Of a stretch of 64,000 nt of DNA, positions 45,408-55,608 are shown piece after piece. The first letter of the stretch is position 1, and each line of letters opens with the position of its first letter. The stretch lies in assembly GCA_019232985.1 (NCBI GenBank), contig JAFAMW010000039.1, forward strand, positions 52,105 through 116,104, in the 5' to 3' direction. The notes under the pieces were generated by a model. That model made no database searches and was not told where the DNA came from. It saw nothing but the letters and a program-made list of their open reading frames with translations. Position numbers and translations under genes: made by a program. This DNA is from Roseateles sp. Lineage in GTDB: Bacteria; Pseudomonadota; Gammaproteobacteria; Burkholderiales; Burkholderiaceae.

Positions 45408-45484
45408 GCGCCCGCACGGCCGCTCCGAAGGGCGCTCATTCCCGCTCGGCGGGACAGCGCGTAGCGCGAAGGGTGCCCCAGTGA
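45404..45484 (+). other. Palindromic insert and 26-codon mini-ORF linking metX to metW
   Basis: metX and metW normally overlap; here 73 bp separate them. The insert contains a TCCCGC-TCG-GCGGGA hairpin (45440-45454), an outer GCTCA/TGAGC pair (45434-45438 with 45482-45486) and two direct copies of CGAAGGG. An ORF starts inside the metX stop (ATGA, 45404) and stops inside the metW start (GTGA, 45481-45484), so ribosomes could pass from metX through it into metW without release. The predicted 26-residue peptide is basic and unlike known proteins; the reading frame probably matters more than the product. Confidence 0.5.
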
Positions 45485-46056
45485 GCCTCGTTCAACAGAT
45501 CGCGGATCTCGTGCCCGAGGGTGCGCGCGTGCTCGACCTCGGCTGCGGCAAGGGCGAGCTGCTCGCCCACCTGCAGCGCCACAAGGGCTGCAGCGGCTAC
45601 GGCGTCGAGCTCGACGACGCGAACCTGCTCGCCTGCGTCGAGCGCGGCGTCAACGTGATCCAGGCCAACCTCGAGGAAGGCCTGTCGATGTTCGCCGACC
45701 AGAGCTTCGACGTCGTCCTGCAGCTCGAGTCGCTCCAGCACCTGCGCAACGCCGAGCAGATGCTGCGCGAGACCGCGCGCGTCGGCCGCATCGGCATCGT
45801 GAGCTTCCCGAACTTCGCGCATTGGCCGAACCGCCTGCAGGTGCTCACGGGCCGCATGCCGGTCACGCGCACGCTGCCCTACGAGTGGTACGACACGCCG
45901 AACATCCGCGTCGGCACCTATGCCGACTTCGAGGTGCTCGCGCGCAAGAACAAGCTGAGCGTGCTCGACAGCTTCGGCGTCCAGGACGGCCGGGTCCGGC
46001 GCTTCCGGCCGAATCTTCTCGCGAGCGTCGCGGTGTTCAAGTTCGACCGCGGCTGA
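45481..46056 (+). CDS. metW: Methionine biosynthesis protein MetW
   Basis: 191-residue protein of the class I methyltransferase fold, starting at GTG 45481 with GAAGGG seven to eight bases upstream. The SAM-binding motif is VLDLGCGKGELL near residue 17, followed by GVELDD (the acidic ribose contact). The MetW-typical FPNFAHWPNRLQVLTGRMPVT segment and C-terminal YTW-like region are present. MetW forms a complex with MetX and is needed for homoserine acylation in several bacteria. Its own methyl acceptor is not known. Confidence 0.94.
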   Translation: MSLVQQIADLVPEGARVLDLGCGKGELLAHLQRHKGCSGYGVELDDANLLACVERGVNVIQANLEEGLSMFADQSFDVVLQLESLQHLRNAEQMLRETARVGRIGIVSFPNFAHWPNRLQVLTGRMPVTRTLPYEWYDTPNIRVGTYADFEVLARKNKLSVLDSFGVQDGRVRRFRPNLLASVAVFKFDRG

Positions 46057-46115
46057 TGTCAAGCCGCTGACGCCTCGGCGGCGCGATACTGGCCGGCCAT
46101 AGCGAGGAGAACTTC

Positions 46116-46484
46116 ATGATCGGCTACACGACCCTCGGGACCAACGACCTGCCGCGCGCAACGGCGTTCTACGACGAGCTGTTCGGCGTCATCGGCATCA
46201 AGCGCATCATGGACTTCGGTCGCGGCTACGCCTGGGGCACGGGCATGGACAAGCCCGGCTTCGGCGTGATGAAACCCTTCGACGGGGCGCCGGCCTCGGT
46301 CGGCAACGGCGTGATGGTTGCGCTCGCAGTCGACAGCAAGGAGAAGGTCGACGCCCTGCACGCGAAGGCGCTGGCGCTCGGTGGCCGATGCGAAGGCCCG
46401 CCGGGCGCGCGCGGCGACGGCTTCTACGCAGCCTACTTCCGCGACCTCGACGGCAACAAGCTGAACGCCTTCTTCGTCGGGTGA
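46116..46484 (+). CDS. VOC-superfamily (glyoxalase/bleomycin-resistance-like) protein
   Basis: 122-residue single-domain protein with the paired beta-alpha-beta-beta-beta modules of the VOC fold (TTLGTNDLPRATAFYDELF at the start, FRDLDGNKLNAFFV at the end). A GAGGAGA ribosome-binding site precedes the ATG. The usual metal ligands are not all recognisable, because the first His is replaced in YTTLGT. Substrate and activity are therefore open. It stands alone between metW and the lipase gene. Confidence 0.82.
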   Translation: MIGYTTLGTNDLPRATAFYDELFGVIGIKRIMDFGRGYAWGTGMDKPGFGVMKPFDGAPASVGNGVMVALAVDSKEKVDALHAKALALGGRCEGPPGARGDGFYAAYFRDLDGNKLNAFFVG

Positions 46485-46534
46485 AGCGTTCACCAAATCC
46501 CTAGTTTCCCGCTCGCGCGGCGCGCGCGACTGCC

Positions 46535-46547
46535 TACACTCGCGCCC
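46535..46547 (+). promoter_or_regulatory. Putative leaderless promoter of the lipase gene
   Basis: TACACT (46535-46540) plus CGCGCCC leads directly into the ATG at 46548. There is no Shine-Dalgarno sequence in front of this start. Confidence 0.5.
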
Positions 46548-47411
46548 ATGCAAAATTTGACGAGCGAAGACGGCCTCGCGCTGCACCTGCGCGGGTGGCC
46601 CCACGGCGGCGCGACGCCGCCGCGCGGCACCCTGCTGATCGTCCACGGCCTCGGCGAACATATCGGCCGCTACGAGGACGCGGCGCAGCGCTTCAACAGC
46701 TGGGGCTGGAACGTCGTCGGCTACGACCAGCGCGGCCATGGCGCCTCGGGCGGGCGACGCGGCGACGTGCCCGACGCGGCGAGCCTGCTGCGCGACCTCG
46801 GCCGCGTGATCGACGCGGTGGGCGCCGACCCACGCCTGAAGGCCGGCCGCCTCGTGCTGGTCGGCCACAGCATGGGCGGCCTCGTCGCCGCGCGCTTCGT
46901 CGCGGGCGGCCTGACCGCGAGCAGCGCCGGCGTGCTGCCCGACTGGTTCCGCCCGGTCGACGGCCTCGTGCTGTCGTCGCCGGCGCTCGCCGTCGCGATG
47001 AACGGCTGGCAGCGCCTGCTGCTGTTCGTCGGCGCCAAGCTCGCGCCGCACCTCGCCGCGCACAACGGCCTGAACCCGCAATGGGTGTCGCGCGACGCCG
47101 AGGTCGTGCGCGCCTACCGCGCCGACCCGCTCGTGCACAACCGCATCACGCCGACGCTCGCGCGCATGATCGTCGAGGGCGGCCAGCTCGTGCGCCGGCT
47201 CGCACCCGACTGGATCGTGCCGACCCTGCTCGTCTGGGCCGGCGCCGACCGCTGCGTCGTGCCGGCCGGCAGCGCCGAGTTCGCGGCCGGCGCGCCCGCG
47301 GCGCTGCTGCGCCATGAATGCTTCGAAGGCCTGGCCCACGAGATCTTCAACGAGCCCGAGCGCGACCAGGTCTTCGCCGAGGTCAAGGACTGGCTCGACC
47401 AGGCGTTCTAG
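46548..47411 (+). CDS. Alpha/beta-hydrolase, monoacylglycerol-lipase-like
   Basis: 287-residue serine hydrolase (Hydrolase_4 / lysophospholipase group). The oxyanion-hole motif HGLGEHIGRY, the YDQRGHGAS strand, the nucleophile Ser108 in GHSMGG, the acidic residue in WAGADRCVVP and the His in GLAHEIFNEP are all present. This set is typical of bacterial monoacylglycerol lipases and lysophospholipases. No signal peptide is seen. The M20 peptidase gene follows 53 bp later on the same strand. Confidence 0.9.
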   Translation: MQNLTSEDGLALHLRGWPHGGATPPRGTLLIVHGLGEHIGRYEDAAQRFNSWGWNVVGYDQRGHGASGGRRGDVPDAASLLRDLGRVIDAVGADPRLKAGRLVLVGHSMGGLVAARFVAGGLTASSAGVLPDWFRPVDGLVLSSPALAVAMNGWQRLLLFVGAKLAPHLAAHNGLNPQWVSRDAEVVRAYRADPLVHNRITPTLARMIVEGGQLVRRLAPDWIVPTLLVWAGADRCVVPAGSAEFAAGAPAALLRHECFEGLAHEIFNEPERDQVFAEVKDWLDQAF

Positions 47412-47464
47412 AGCCGGTCGACTTAAACTTCGAGGCTTCCCGGCCACAAGCCTTCGGAGGCCCC

Positions 47465-48940
<1,476 letters not shown>

Positions 48941-48978
48941 GCGGCCGCCGCCCGAGCCGCCGCTGAGGCGCCGCGCGC

Positions 48979-49953
48979 ATGGACCAGCTGCGCGCGATGC
49001 GCGTGTTCGCGGGCGTCGTCGACGCCCGCAGCTTCGCGGGCGCCGCGCGCGCGCTCGACCTCGCGCCGGCCGTCGTCACGCGGCTCGTCGCCGAGCTCGA
49101 GGAGAGCCTCGGCGCGCGCCTGCTGAACCGCACGACGCGGCGCGTCACGCTGACCGAGATCGGCGAGGCCTACCTCGAGCGCGCGCGCCGCATCCTCGCC
49201 GACGTCGACGAGGCCGCGGCGCTGACGAGCGCGGCGACGACCGAGCCGCGCGGCCATGTGCGCGTGCTCGTGCCGCCGGCGCTCGCCGTGCACCAGCTCG
49301 CGAAGCGGCTGCCGCGCTTCCACGAGCAGTACCCGCAGGTCACGATCGAGCTGCATTCGCCGGGGCCGGTCACGAGCCCCGACGAGAGCTTCGACATCAG
49401 CATCGTGCACTCGCGCGACCCGCTCGACGGCGACTTCGTCGCGCGCCGGCTCGCGCGCAGCGAGACCATCGCGGTGGCCTCGCCCGAGTACCTCGACCGG
49501 CGTGGCCGGCCGCAGCACCCGAGCGAGCTGCTCGGCCACGACTCGCTGCTGCCCTTGACGATGCAGCACGAAGGCATCGTGTTCCGCCGCGGCGGCGCGA
49601 GCGACGAGGCGGCCGAGCGGTTCACGCTGCGCCCGGGCCGCGGCCTGCTCAGCACGGCCAACCTCGACACCCATTACGCCGCCGCGCTGCACGGCCTCGG
49701 CATCGCGGGCCTGCCCTCGTTCCAGATCGAGGACGCGCTGCTCGAGAACGCGCTCGAGCGCGTGCTGCCGGAATGGCGGCTGGGCAGCTCGACGATCTGG
49801 GCCTGCCTGCCGACGCGCAAGTTCGTGCCGGCGCGCACGCGCGCGCTGCTCGACTTCCTGATCGAGGTCTTCGGCGGCGCGGACCGCGACCCCTGGCTGC
49901 TCGCCGCGAACTGCGAGACGCGCGCGCCGAGCAAGGCGCGCCGGCGCGGCTGA
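48979..49953 (+). CDS. LysR-family transcriptional regulator
   Basis: 324-residue regulator with an N-terminal winged helix (MRVFAGVVDARSFAGAARALDLA, RLLNRTTRRVTLTEIG) and a LysR substrate-binding domain (about 90-295), in the group of DNA-binding repressor-like LysRs such as DhcR/AaeR relatives. The last 25 residues are an Arg/Lys-rich tail. It starts 38 bp after the M20 peptidase on the same strand, unusually for LysR genes, which are often divergent from their target. It converges with the AmgK-like remnant. Confidence 0.88.
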   Translation: MDQLRAMRVFAGVVDARSFAGAARALDLAPAVVTRLVAELEESLGARLLNRTTRRVTLTEIGEAYLERARRILADVDEAAALTSAATTEPRGHVRVLVPPALAVHQLAKRLPRFHEQYPQVTIELHSPGPVTSPDESFDISIVHSRDPLDGDFVARRLARSETIAVASPEYLDRRGRPQHPSELLGHDSLLPLTMQHEGIVFRRGGASDEAAERFTLRPGRGLLSTANLDTHYAAALHGLGIAGLPSFQIEDALLENALERVLPEWRLGSSTIWACLPTRKFVPARTRALLDFLIEVFGGADRDPWLLAANCETRAPSKARRRG

Positions 49954-49965
49954 TGCGGTGCGCGG

Positions 49966-50649
49966 CTAACGCAGCGTGAAGCCGTCGGCGAGCAGGCCGT
50001 CGGCGTCCGGGATCAGCAGGGTCAGCGGCTTGAGCGCCATATAGCGCGTCGCCGTGCGCACGATATGCGCGAGCAGGCGGCGCTCGGCGCGCGCCTGGCC
50101 GGGGGCCAGGCGGGACGCGGACTCGGGCCGCGCCGCGACGAGCCGCAGGTGGCGCGCGAGCGCGGCCCATTCGAAGCCGCGCCAGAACGCGCCGAAGTCG
50201 GCGTCGACACCGGGCAGCGCGTGGCGCGCCCGTTCCCAGTAGCGGATCGCCAGGTCGAGTTCGTCGGCCTCGTCGAGCACGCAGGCCGGGTCGCGCAGCA
50301 GCGCCGCGAGGTCGAAGCCGAGCGGGCCGCAGCCCTGGGGAGCGCGCTGCCAGTCGACCGGGCCGAGCGGCGCGAGGCCGCCGTGCAGTGCGAACGGCGG
50401 CTGGGCCGCGAGCTCGGTGCTGAGCGCCGCGGCGACGCGCTGCCAGTGCTGGCGCTGTTCGGGCGTCCAGGCGTCGCGCGCGAAGGCGGCAAAACCGGCG
50501 GCGAGGTCGGCCGGTGCGGCCGGGGAGGCTGGCGCCGTTTCGGGCGTCGTGGCGGCCCTCGGGGCCTGCTGCTGCCATTGCAGCCAATCCTCGAGCCGGC
50601 GGCGCAGCGCGGCGAGGTCGGGAGTGGGGGTGTCGGTGCTGGTCGTCAT
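49966..50649 (-). pseudogene. Truncated AmgK-like sugar kinase remnant
   Basis: The 227-residue frame aligns by eye with the C-terminal half of AmgK-type anomeric sugar kinases (aminoglycoside-phosphotransferase fold). GPLGFDLAALLRDP, LDLAIRYWERARHALPGVDADFGAFWRGFEW, LARHLRL and TRYMALKPL match conserved family segments. The N-lobe is missing. The catalytic HRD-type loop reads HGG, without the Asp, while the metal-binding Asp survives in PVDWQ. It thus lacks what is needed for phosphate transfer. Its place, divergent from lptD, is where Burkholderiales normally carry amgK (and murU, absent here). It may be a decaying gene or a repurposed protein, since the frame is open. Confidence 0.6.
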
Positions 50650-50754
50650 GGATAATCGGCCGCGCCTTCGCGTCCGGCCTCGGGCCGGTGCGGAAGGTGC
50701 AGACCCCGGAATTCTATTGAGCGTCGCCGCGCGGCGCCCCATCAGCCGAACCCC

Positions 50755-53124
50755 GTGCCCGCAGCCAAGCCGTTTGCGCCGAGTCCCATCGCTGTTGCCG
50801 TGCTGTGCCTGCCGCTCGCGGCACGCGCGGCGCTCGGCCCGCCCGACATCGACACCGAGCCGCTCCAGCTCAGGCCGTCGCGCGTGCTGCGCCTCGACGA
50901 GCACCCGGCGATGGCGCTGAGCGCGGCGCGCATGCAGGCCCAGTTCGACCGCGGCTCGCGCGCCGAGGGCGACGCCGAGCTGCGCTACGGCGACACGCTG
51001 CTGCGCTCCGACCTGATCACCTACGACCAGGAGACCGACCTCGCCCACGCCGAGGGCCACGTGAGCATCATGCGCGGCGGCAACACGTTCAGCGGTCCCT
51101 CGGCCGAGCTGCGCGTCGGCAGCTTCACGGGCGAGCTCGTCGACCCGACGTATTTTTTCTCGCAGACCGGCGGCGGCGGGCGCGCCAAGTCCATCAGCTT
51201 CAGCGACGCCAAGCATGTGCTGGCCGAGCAGGGCACCTACAGCAGCTGCCCGGTCGTCGACGGCCAGCCCCAGGACTGGGTGCTCAGCGCGAGCAGCATC
51301 GCGATGGACTTCGACAACAACGAGGGCGTCGCGAAGGACGCCGTGCTGCACTTCCTCGGCGTGCCGCTGCTCGCCGCGCCGTCCCTGAGCTTCCCGATCA
51401 ACGGCGAGCGCAAGTCGGGCTGGCTGCCGCCGAACATCGGCCTCGACAACCGCAGCGGTTTCGAGTTCGGCGTCCCGTATTACTGGAACATCGCGCCGAA
51501 CCGCGACGCGACCGTCGCGCCCTTCGTGATGACGCGGCGCGGCGCCGGCGTCGACGGCGAGTTCCGCTACCTCGAGCCCGAGCACCAGGGCCGGCTCGTG
51601 CTCGACCTGATCCCGCACGACGACGTCGCCGGGCGCTCGCGCTGGAACGCGATCGTCCAGCAGAGCGGCCGCTTCGGCGACGGCTGGCAGTACCACGTCG
51701 ACGGCGAGCGCGTGTCCGACGACAACTACTGGAAGGACATGCCGCAGCGCCTCGAGAGCAAGACCGAGCGTCTGTTCGAGGCCGCGGCCGACGTGCAGCG
51801 CAGCGTCGACCTGAACTGGGGCCAGTGGCAGACCTACGCGCGCGTCGAGCAATGGCAGGCGCTGCAGGGCACCGACCCGACCGTGCAGTTCCTCGTGCCC
51901 TATCAGCGCACGCCGCAGATCGGCACGCGCCTGACGAGCAAGGCCGACGACGCCGTCGTCGACGGCTGGCTGCCCTGGGGGCCGCGCACGCGGCTCGAGG
52001 GCTCGCTCGAGCTCGAGTACAACCGCTTCGACCTGTCGCCCGACGCGCTGCCGACGCAGACCCAGACCGGCCAGCGCGTGCACCTGCTCGGCCACGCGAG
52101 CCTGCCGATCGGCGGGGCGGCCTGGTGGCTCGTGCCGCGCGTGTCGCTCAACGCGGCGAGCTACGCGCTCGACCAGCCGACGGCCGACGGCCGCACGAGC
52201 CTGAGCCGCACGGTGCCGAGTTTCAGCCTCGACAGCGGCCTCGTGCTCGAGCGCGACACGAGCCTGTTCGGCCGCGCGATGCGCCAGACGCTCGAGCCGC
52301 GCCTGCTCTACGTGCGCACGCCCTACCGCGACCAGGACGCGATGCCGAACTTCGACTCGGCGCCCAAGGACTTCAACTACGACTCGATCTACAGCGACGA
52401 CCAGTTCAACGGCGTCGACCGCGTCAACGACGCGAACCAGCTGACCTTCGGCGCGGTCAGCCGCTGGCTCGACGCGAGCCACGGCGACGAGGCGCTGCGC
52501 CTGGGCGTCGCCCAGCGCCTGCAGTTCACGCCGCAGCGCATCACGCCGGACGGCTCGGCGCCGTCGACGCAGCGCTTCTCCGACCTGCTGCTGATCGCCG
52601 GCGCCCACCTGTACGAGCAATGGTGGGCCGACGGTACGCTCGACTACGACCCGCAGACCGGCCAGTCGGAGCGCGCGGTCTACCGTGCGCGCTACTCGCC
52701 GGGGCCATACCGCACGGTCAGCGTCGCCTACCGGCTCGCGCGCGGCCAGAGCGAGCAGGCCGAGGTCGCGTGGCAATGGCCGCTGTGGGGCACGACGGCC
52801 AAGGGCACGCCGCGCCGCGGCGGGCCGGGCTGCTCGGGCGGCTGGTACAGTGCCGGGCGGGTCCAGTATTCGCTGATGGACAAACGCCTGACCGATTCGG
52901 TGTTCAGCGTCGAGTACGACGCCGGCTGCTGGGTCATGCGGGTCGGCGTCGAGCGCCTGTCGACCGGTACGACCGAAAACAATACGCGGCTGATGCTGCA
53001 GCTCGAGCTTGTCGGCCTGTCCGAGCTCGGTTCGAACGCCCTAAGGGTCTTGAAAGACAATATCCCCGGTTACCGACAGCTGAGTGCCGATCGTTCGGCG
53101 AGCCAAGCGAATTCCAATGACTGA
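50755..53124 (+). CDS. lptD: LPS-assembly protein LptD
   Basis: 789-residue outer-membrane protein that inserts LPS into the outer leaflet together with LptE. GTG start at 50755, signal peptide about 1-25 (ending ARA), an N-terminal OstA beta-jellyroll (about 55-190, GDAELRYGDTLLRSDLITYD) and a C-terminal barrel domain ending YDAGCWVMRVGVER, then LMLQLEL. Cysteines of the mature chain are Cys165 (SSCPV), Cys693 and Cys725 (GCW). E. coli has an N-terminal Cys and a vicinal CC pair instead; only one of those two bonds could form here. surA overlaps the 3' end by 8 bp. Confidence 0.95.
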   Translation: MPAAKPFAPSPIAVAVLCLPLAARAALGPPDIDTEPLQLRPSRVLRLDEHPAMALSAARMQAQFDRGSRAEGDAELRYGDTLLRSDLITYDQETDLAHAEGHVSIMRGGNTFSGPSAELRVGSFTGELVDPTYFFSQTGGGGRAKSISFSDAKHVLAEQGTYSSCPVVDGQPQDWVLSASSIAMDFDNNEGVAKDAVLHFLGVPLLAAPSLSFPINGERKSGWLPPNIGLDNRSGFEFGVPYYWNIAPNRDATVAPFVMTRRGAGVDGEFRYLEPEHQGRLVLDLIPHDDVAGRSRWNAIVQQSGRFGDGWQYHVDGERVSDDNYWKDMPQRLESKTERLFEAAADVQRSVDLNWGQWQTYARVEQWQALQGTDPTVQFLVPYQRTPQIGTRLTSKADDAVVDGWLPWGPRTRLEGSLELEYNRFDLSPDALPTQTQTGQRVHLLGHASLPIGGAAWWLVPRVSLNAASYALDQPTADGRTSLSRTVPSFSLDSGLVLERDTSLFGRAMRQTLEPRLLYVRTPYRDQDAMPNFDSAPKDFNYDSIYSDDQFNGVDRVNDANQLTFGAVSRWLDASHGDEALRLGVAQRLQFTPQRITPDGSAPSTQRFSDLLLIAGAHLYEQWWADGTLDYDPQTGQSERAVYRARYSPGPYRTVSVAYRLARGQSEQAEVAWQWPLWGTTAKGTPRRGGPGCSGGWYSAGRVQYSLMDKRLTDSVFSVEYDAGCWVMRVGVERLSTGTTENNTRLMLQLELVGLSELGSNALRVLKDNIPGYRQLSADRSASQANSND

Positions 53125-54478
53125 TTTTCTGCGCCGCGCCCTGCCGGGCTTCGTCCTCCTGCTCCTCCTCGGCAGCGCGCTGCCGCCCGCCGAGGCCCAG
53201 CGTCCCGCCCCGATCGTCTCGACGGCCCGCACGTCGCTGCAGCCGGGCGACTTCATCGCCGCCGTCGTGAACCAGGACCTGGTTGCGGGCAGCGAGGTGG
53301 TCCAGCGCATGGCGACGATGCGCCAGCAGCTGCTCGACCGCCACGAGCCGGTGCCCGACGAAGAGACGCTGCGCGACAAGGCGCTCGACCAGCTGATCGA
53401 CGAGCGCGCGATGGTCACCTTCGCGCGCGAGAACGGCAACAAGGTCGACGACGCCGAGCTCGACCGCTACGTCGCCAACGTCGCCGCGCAGAACAAGCTG
53501 ACGATGCCGCAGCTGCTCGAGCGCCTGAAGGCCGACGGCATGGACCTCAAGCGCTTCCGCGACAACCTGCGCGACCAGGTCATGACCGACCGGGTCCGCG
53601 ACGGCGAGGTGCGCAGCCGCATCCATGTCAGCGACGCCGACATCGACGCCTGGCTCGACCAGCGCCGCGCCGCGCTGGCCGGCGGCGCCGAGCTCGATCT
53701 CGCGCAGATCCTGGTCACGGTGCCCGAGGACGCGTCGCCCAGCGTCGTGGACGAGCGCCGCGCGCGCGCCCAGAAGGCGCTCGACCGCGTGCTCGCGGGC
53801 GAGGACTTCGCGGCCGTCAACAAGGACGTCTCGGAGGACGGCAACAAGGCGACCGGCGGCGACATCGGCCTGCGCCCGATCGACCGCCTGCCCGACGTCT
53901 TCGTCAACGCCGTCAAGGACCTCAAGGAGGGCGAGGTGCTGCCGCACCTCGTGCGCTCGAGCGCGGGCGGCTTCCATGTCCTCAAGCTCGTCAAGCGCAG
54001 CGGCGCGCGCGCGCTGACCGAGGTGCTCGAGACCCACGCGCGCCATATCCTGCTGCAGCCGTCGAGCCAGCTGACCATGGAGGCCGCGGCGCAGCGCCTC
54101 GCCGAGTTCAAGCAGCAGATCCAGAGCGGCAGCGCGACCTTCGAGGAGCTCGCGCGCAAGTACTCGGTCGACGGCAGCGCCCAGCAGGGCGGCGACCTCG
54201 GCTGGACGCGCCAGGGCCAGTTCGTTCCCGAGTTCGAGCAGGCGATGAACGCGCTGCCGATCAACGGCATCTCCGACCCCGTGCCCTCGCGCTACGGCGT
54301 GCACCTGATCCAGGTGCTCGAGCGCCGCAACGCGACGGTCGACCTCAAGCAGCTGCGCGCGCAGGCGCGCGACGCGCTGGGCGAGCAGAAGTACGACGCG
54401 GCCTACCAGGACTGGCTCAAGGAGCTGCGCTCGCGCGCCTATATCGAGAAGCGCGAGTGGCCCGACGACCAGCAGTGA
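53117..54478 (+). CDS. surA: Periplasmic chaperone and peptidyl-prolyl isomerase SurA
   Basis: 453-residue periplasmic protein with a signal peptide (1-27, ending AEA). An N-terminal chaperone domain (about 45-185, [20 protein letters not shown]) is followed by two parvulin PPIase domains (about 195-295, [16 protein letters not shown]; and about 305-405, [28 protein letters not shown]) and a C-terminal helix that packs on the chaperone part. It escorts outer-membrane proteins such as LptD. The start ATG lies within the last codons of lptD, so expression is coupled. Confidence 0.96.
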   Translation: MTDFLRRALPGFVLLLLLGSALPPAEAQRPAPIVSTARTSLQPGDFIAAVVNQDLVAGSEVVQRMATMRQQLLDRHEPVPDEETLRDKALDQLIDERAMVTFARENGNKVDDAELDRYVANVAAQNKLTMPQLLERLKADGMDLKRFRDNLRDQVMTDRVRDGEVRSRIHVSDADIDAWLDQRRAALAGGAELDLAQILVTVPEDASPSVVDERRARAQKALDRVLAGEDFAAVNKDVSEDGNKATGGDIGLRPIDRLPDVFVNAVKDLKEGEVLPHLVRSSAGGFHVLKLVKRSGARALTEVLETHARHILLQPSSQLTMEAAAQRLAEFKQQIQSGSATFEELARKYSVDGSAQQGGDLGWTRQGQFVPEFEQAMNALPINGISDPVPSRYGVHLIQVLERRNATVDLKQLRAQARDALGEQKYDAAYQDWLKELRSRAYIEKREWPDDQQ

Positions 54479-54482
54479 CGAC

Positions 54483-55247
54483 GTGAGCAGCAGCGGCCAT
54501 ATCCCGCGCAAGCGCTTCGGTCAGCATTTCCTGACCGACGTCGCGATCATCGACGGCATCATCGACGCGATCGCGCCGGCGCCCGGCGAGGCGCTCGTCG
54601 AGATCGGCCCGGGCCTCGGCGCGATGACCCTGCCGCTGCTCGCGCGCCACGGTCGCTTCACGGTGATCGAGCTCGACCGCGACCTCGCCGCGCGGCTGCG
54701 CCGGCGCGGCGACCTCGACGTCGTCGAGTCCGACGTGCTCAAGGTCGACTTCGCGGCGCTCGCCGCGGCGGCGGGCCAGCGCCTGCGCGTCGTCGGCAAC
54801 CTGCCGTACAACATCTCGACGCCGATCCTCTTTCACCTGCTCGGCTTCGTCGACCATGTCGTCGACCAGCATTTCATGCTGCAGAAGGAGGTCGTCGACC
54901 GCATGGCGGCGGGCCCCGGCGGCAAGGACTACGGCCGGCTGTCGGTGATGCTGCAGTGGCGCTACGAGGTCGAATCGGTGTTCGACGTGCCGCCCGAGTC
55001 CTTCGACCCGCCGCCGCGCGTCGACTCGGCGATCGTGCGCATGCGGCCCCACGCCGAACCGCCGCGGCTCGATTCGGTGCTGCTCGGCGAGATGGTCCAG
55101 GTCGCGTTCTCGCAGCGCCGCAAGCTGCTGCGCCACTCGCTCGGCAAGTGGCTCGAGGCGCGCCAGTTCGGCGGCCACTTCGACCTGCAGCGCCGCGCCG
55201 AGGAAGTGCCGGTCGCGGAGTTCGTCGCGCTGGCGAGTTCGCTCTAA
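54483..55247 (+). CDS. rsmA: 16S rRNA dimethyladenosine transferase
   Basis: 254-residue SAM-dependent enzyme (KsgA) that dimethylates two adjacent adenosines near the 3' end of 16S rRNA. The N-terminal [13 protein letters not shown] motif [10 protein letters not shown], and catalytic NLPYNIS (motif IV) are intact, and the small C-terminal helical domain carries [15 protein letters not shown] start at 54483, four bases after the surA stop. In most Burkholderiales pdxA stands between surA and rsmA; it is missing here. Confidence 0.96.
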   Translation: MSSSGHIPRKRFGQHFLTDVAIIDGIIDAIAPAPGEALVEIGPGLGAMTLPLLARHGRFTVIELDRDLAARLRRRGDLDVVESDVLKVDFAALAAAAGQRLRVVGNLPYNISTPILFHLLGFVDHVVDQHFMLQKEVVDRMAAGPGGKDYGRLSVMLQWRYEVESVFDVPPESFDPPPRVDSAIVRMRPHAEPPRLDSVLLGEMVQVAFSQRRKLLRHSLGKWLEARQFGGHFDLQRRAEEVPVAEFVALASSL

Positions 55248-55273
55248 GCCCCCTTCCTGCGCAGACCGAGCGT

Positions 55274-55437
55274 GCCGGGCTACGGGCGCCCGCCATTGCT
55301 CCGTGCCAGGGCCAGCGGCCCTGGCGCTCGCCAGGCACATTGAGTCCACAGGACTCAATGTGTCCGGGCTCGCTCCCCCGCCTCGCTGCGCGAGGCTCCT
55401 CCTTTACCTGCGCAATGGCGGGCCCCCGCATCCCGGC
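55274..55437. repeat. Structured inverted-repeat element E1 (multi-hairpin)
   Basis: Two 26-base arms (55274-55299 and 55412-55437) are reverse complements with three mismatches. Between them lie hairpins AGGGCC-AGC-GGCCCT (55308-55322) inside a GTGCC/GGCAC pair, a perfect 12-bp stem with a 3-nt loop (55336-55347 with 55351-55362), and GCCTCG/CGAGGC (55380-55396). No reading frame in it looks coding. It could be a palindromic mobile repeat of the REP/MITE type or a structured RNA. It shares its last third, inverted, with element E2. Confidence 0.75.
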
Positions 55438-55489
55438 TCTCCACCGCAAGCGTTTCGCGGCGAACAAAAACCGGTGAGGCAACGCTCAA

Positions 55490-55587
55490 GCGCAGGAGTG
55501 CGGGGAAGCCGACTACGCAGGTAAAGGAGGAGCCGCGCTTAGCGCGGCGGGGGACACGGAGTAGGCGGCTTCCCCGTGCTCCTGCGC
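55490..55587. repeat. Structured inverted-repeat element E2
   Basis: The outer stem pairs 55490-55511 with 55566-55587 over 22 bp, with two wobble pairs. Inside are CTAC/GTAG and a perfect GCCGCGC-TTA-GCGCGGC hairpin (55532-55548). The 19-base segment 55516-55534 is the exact reverse complement of 55394-55412 in E1, and the CCCCCGCC-hairpin core next to it is also shared in inverted orientation. E1 and E2 are thus two diverged copies of one repeat family facing each other. Confidence 0.75.
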
Positions 55588-55608
55588 TGGTTGCAGTACA
55601 AAAAACAA

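Noticed and set aside
45404..45480. N-terminal extension of MetW using the ATG at 45404
   Set aside because: That ATG is in a different frame from metW and its ORF stops at the metW GTG.
55274..55587. CRISPR array
   Set aside because: The repeats are inverted, not direct, and there are no regular spacers or cas genes.
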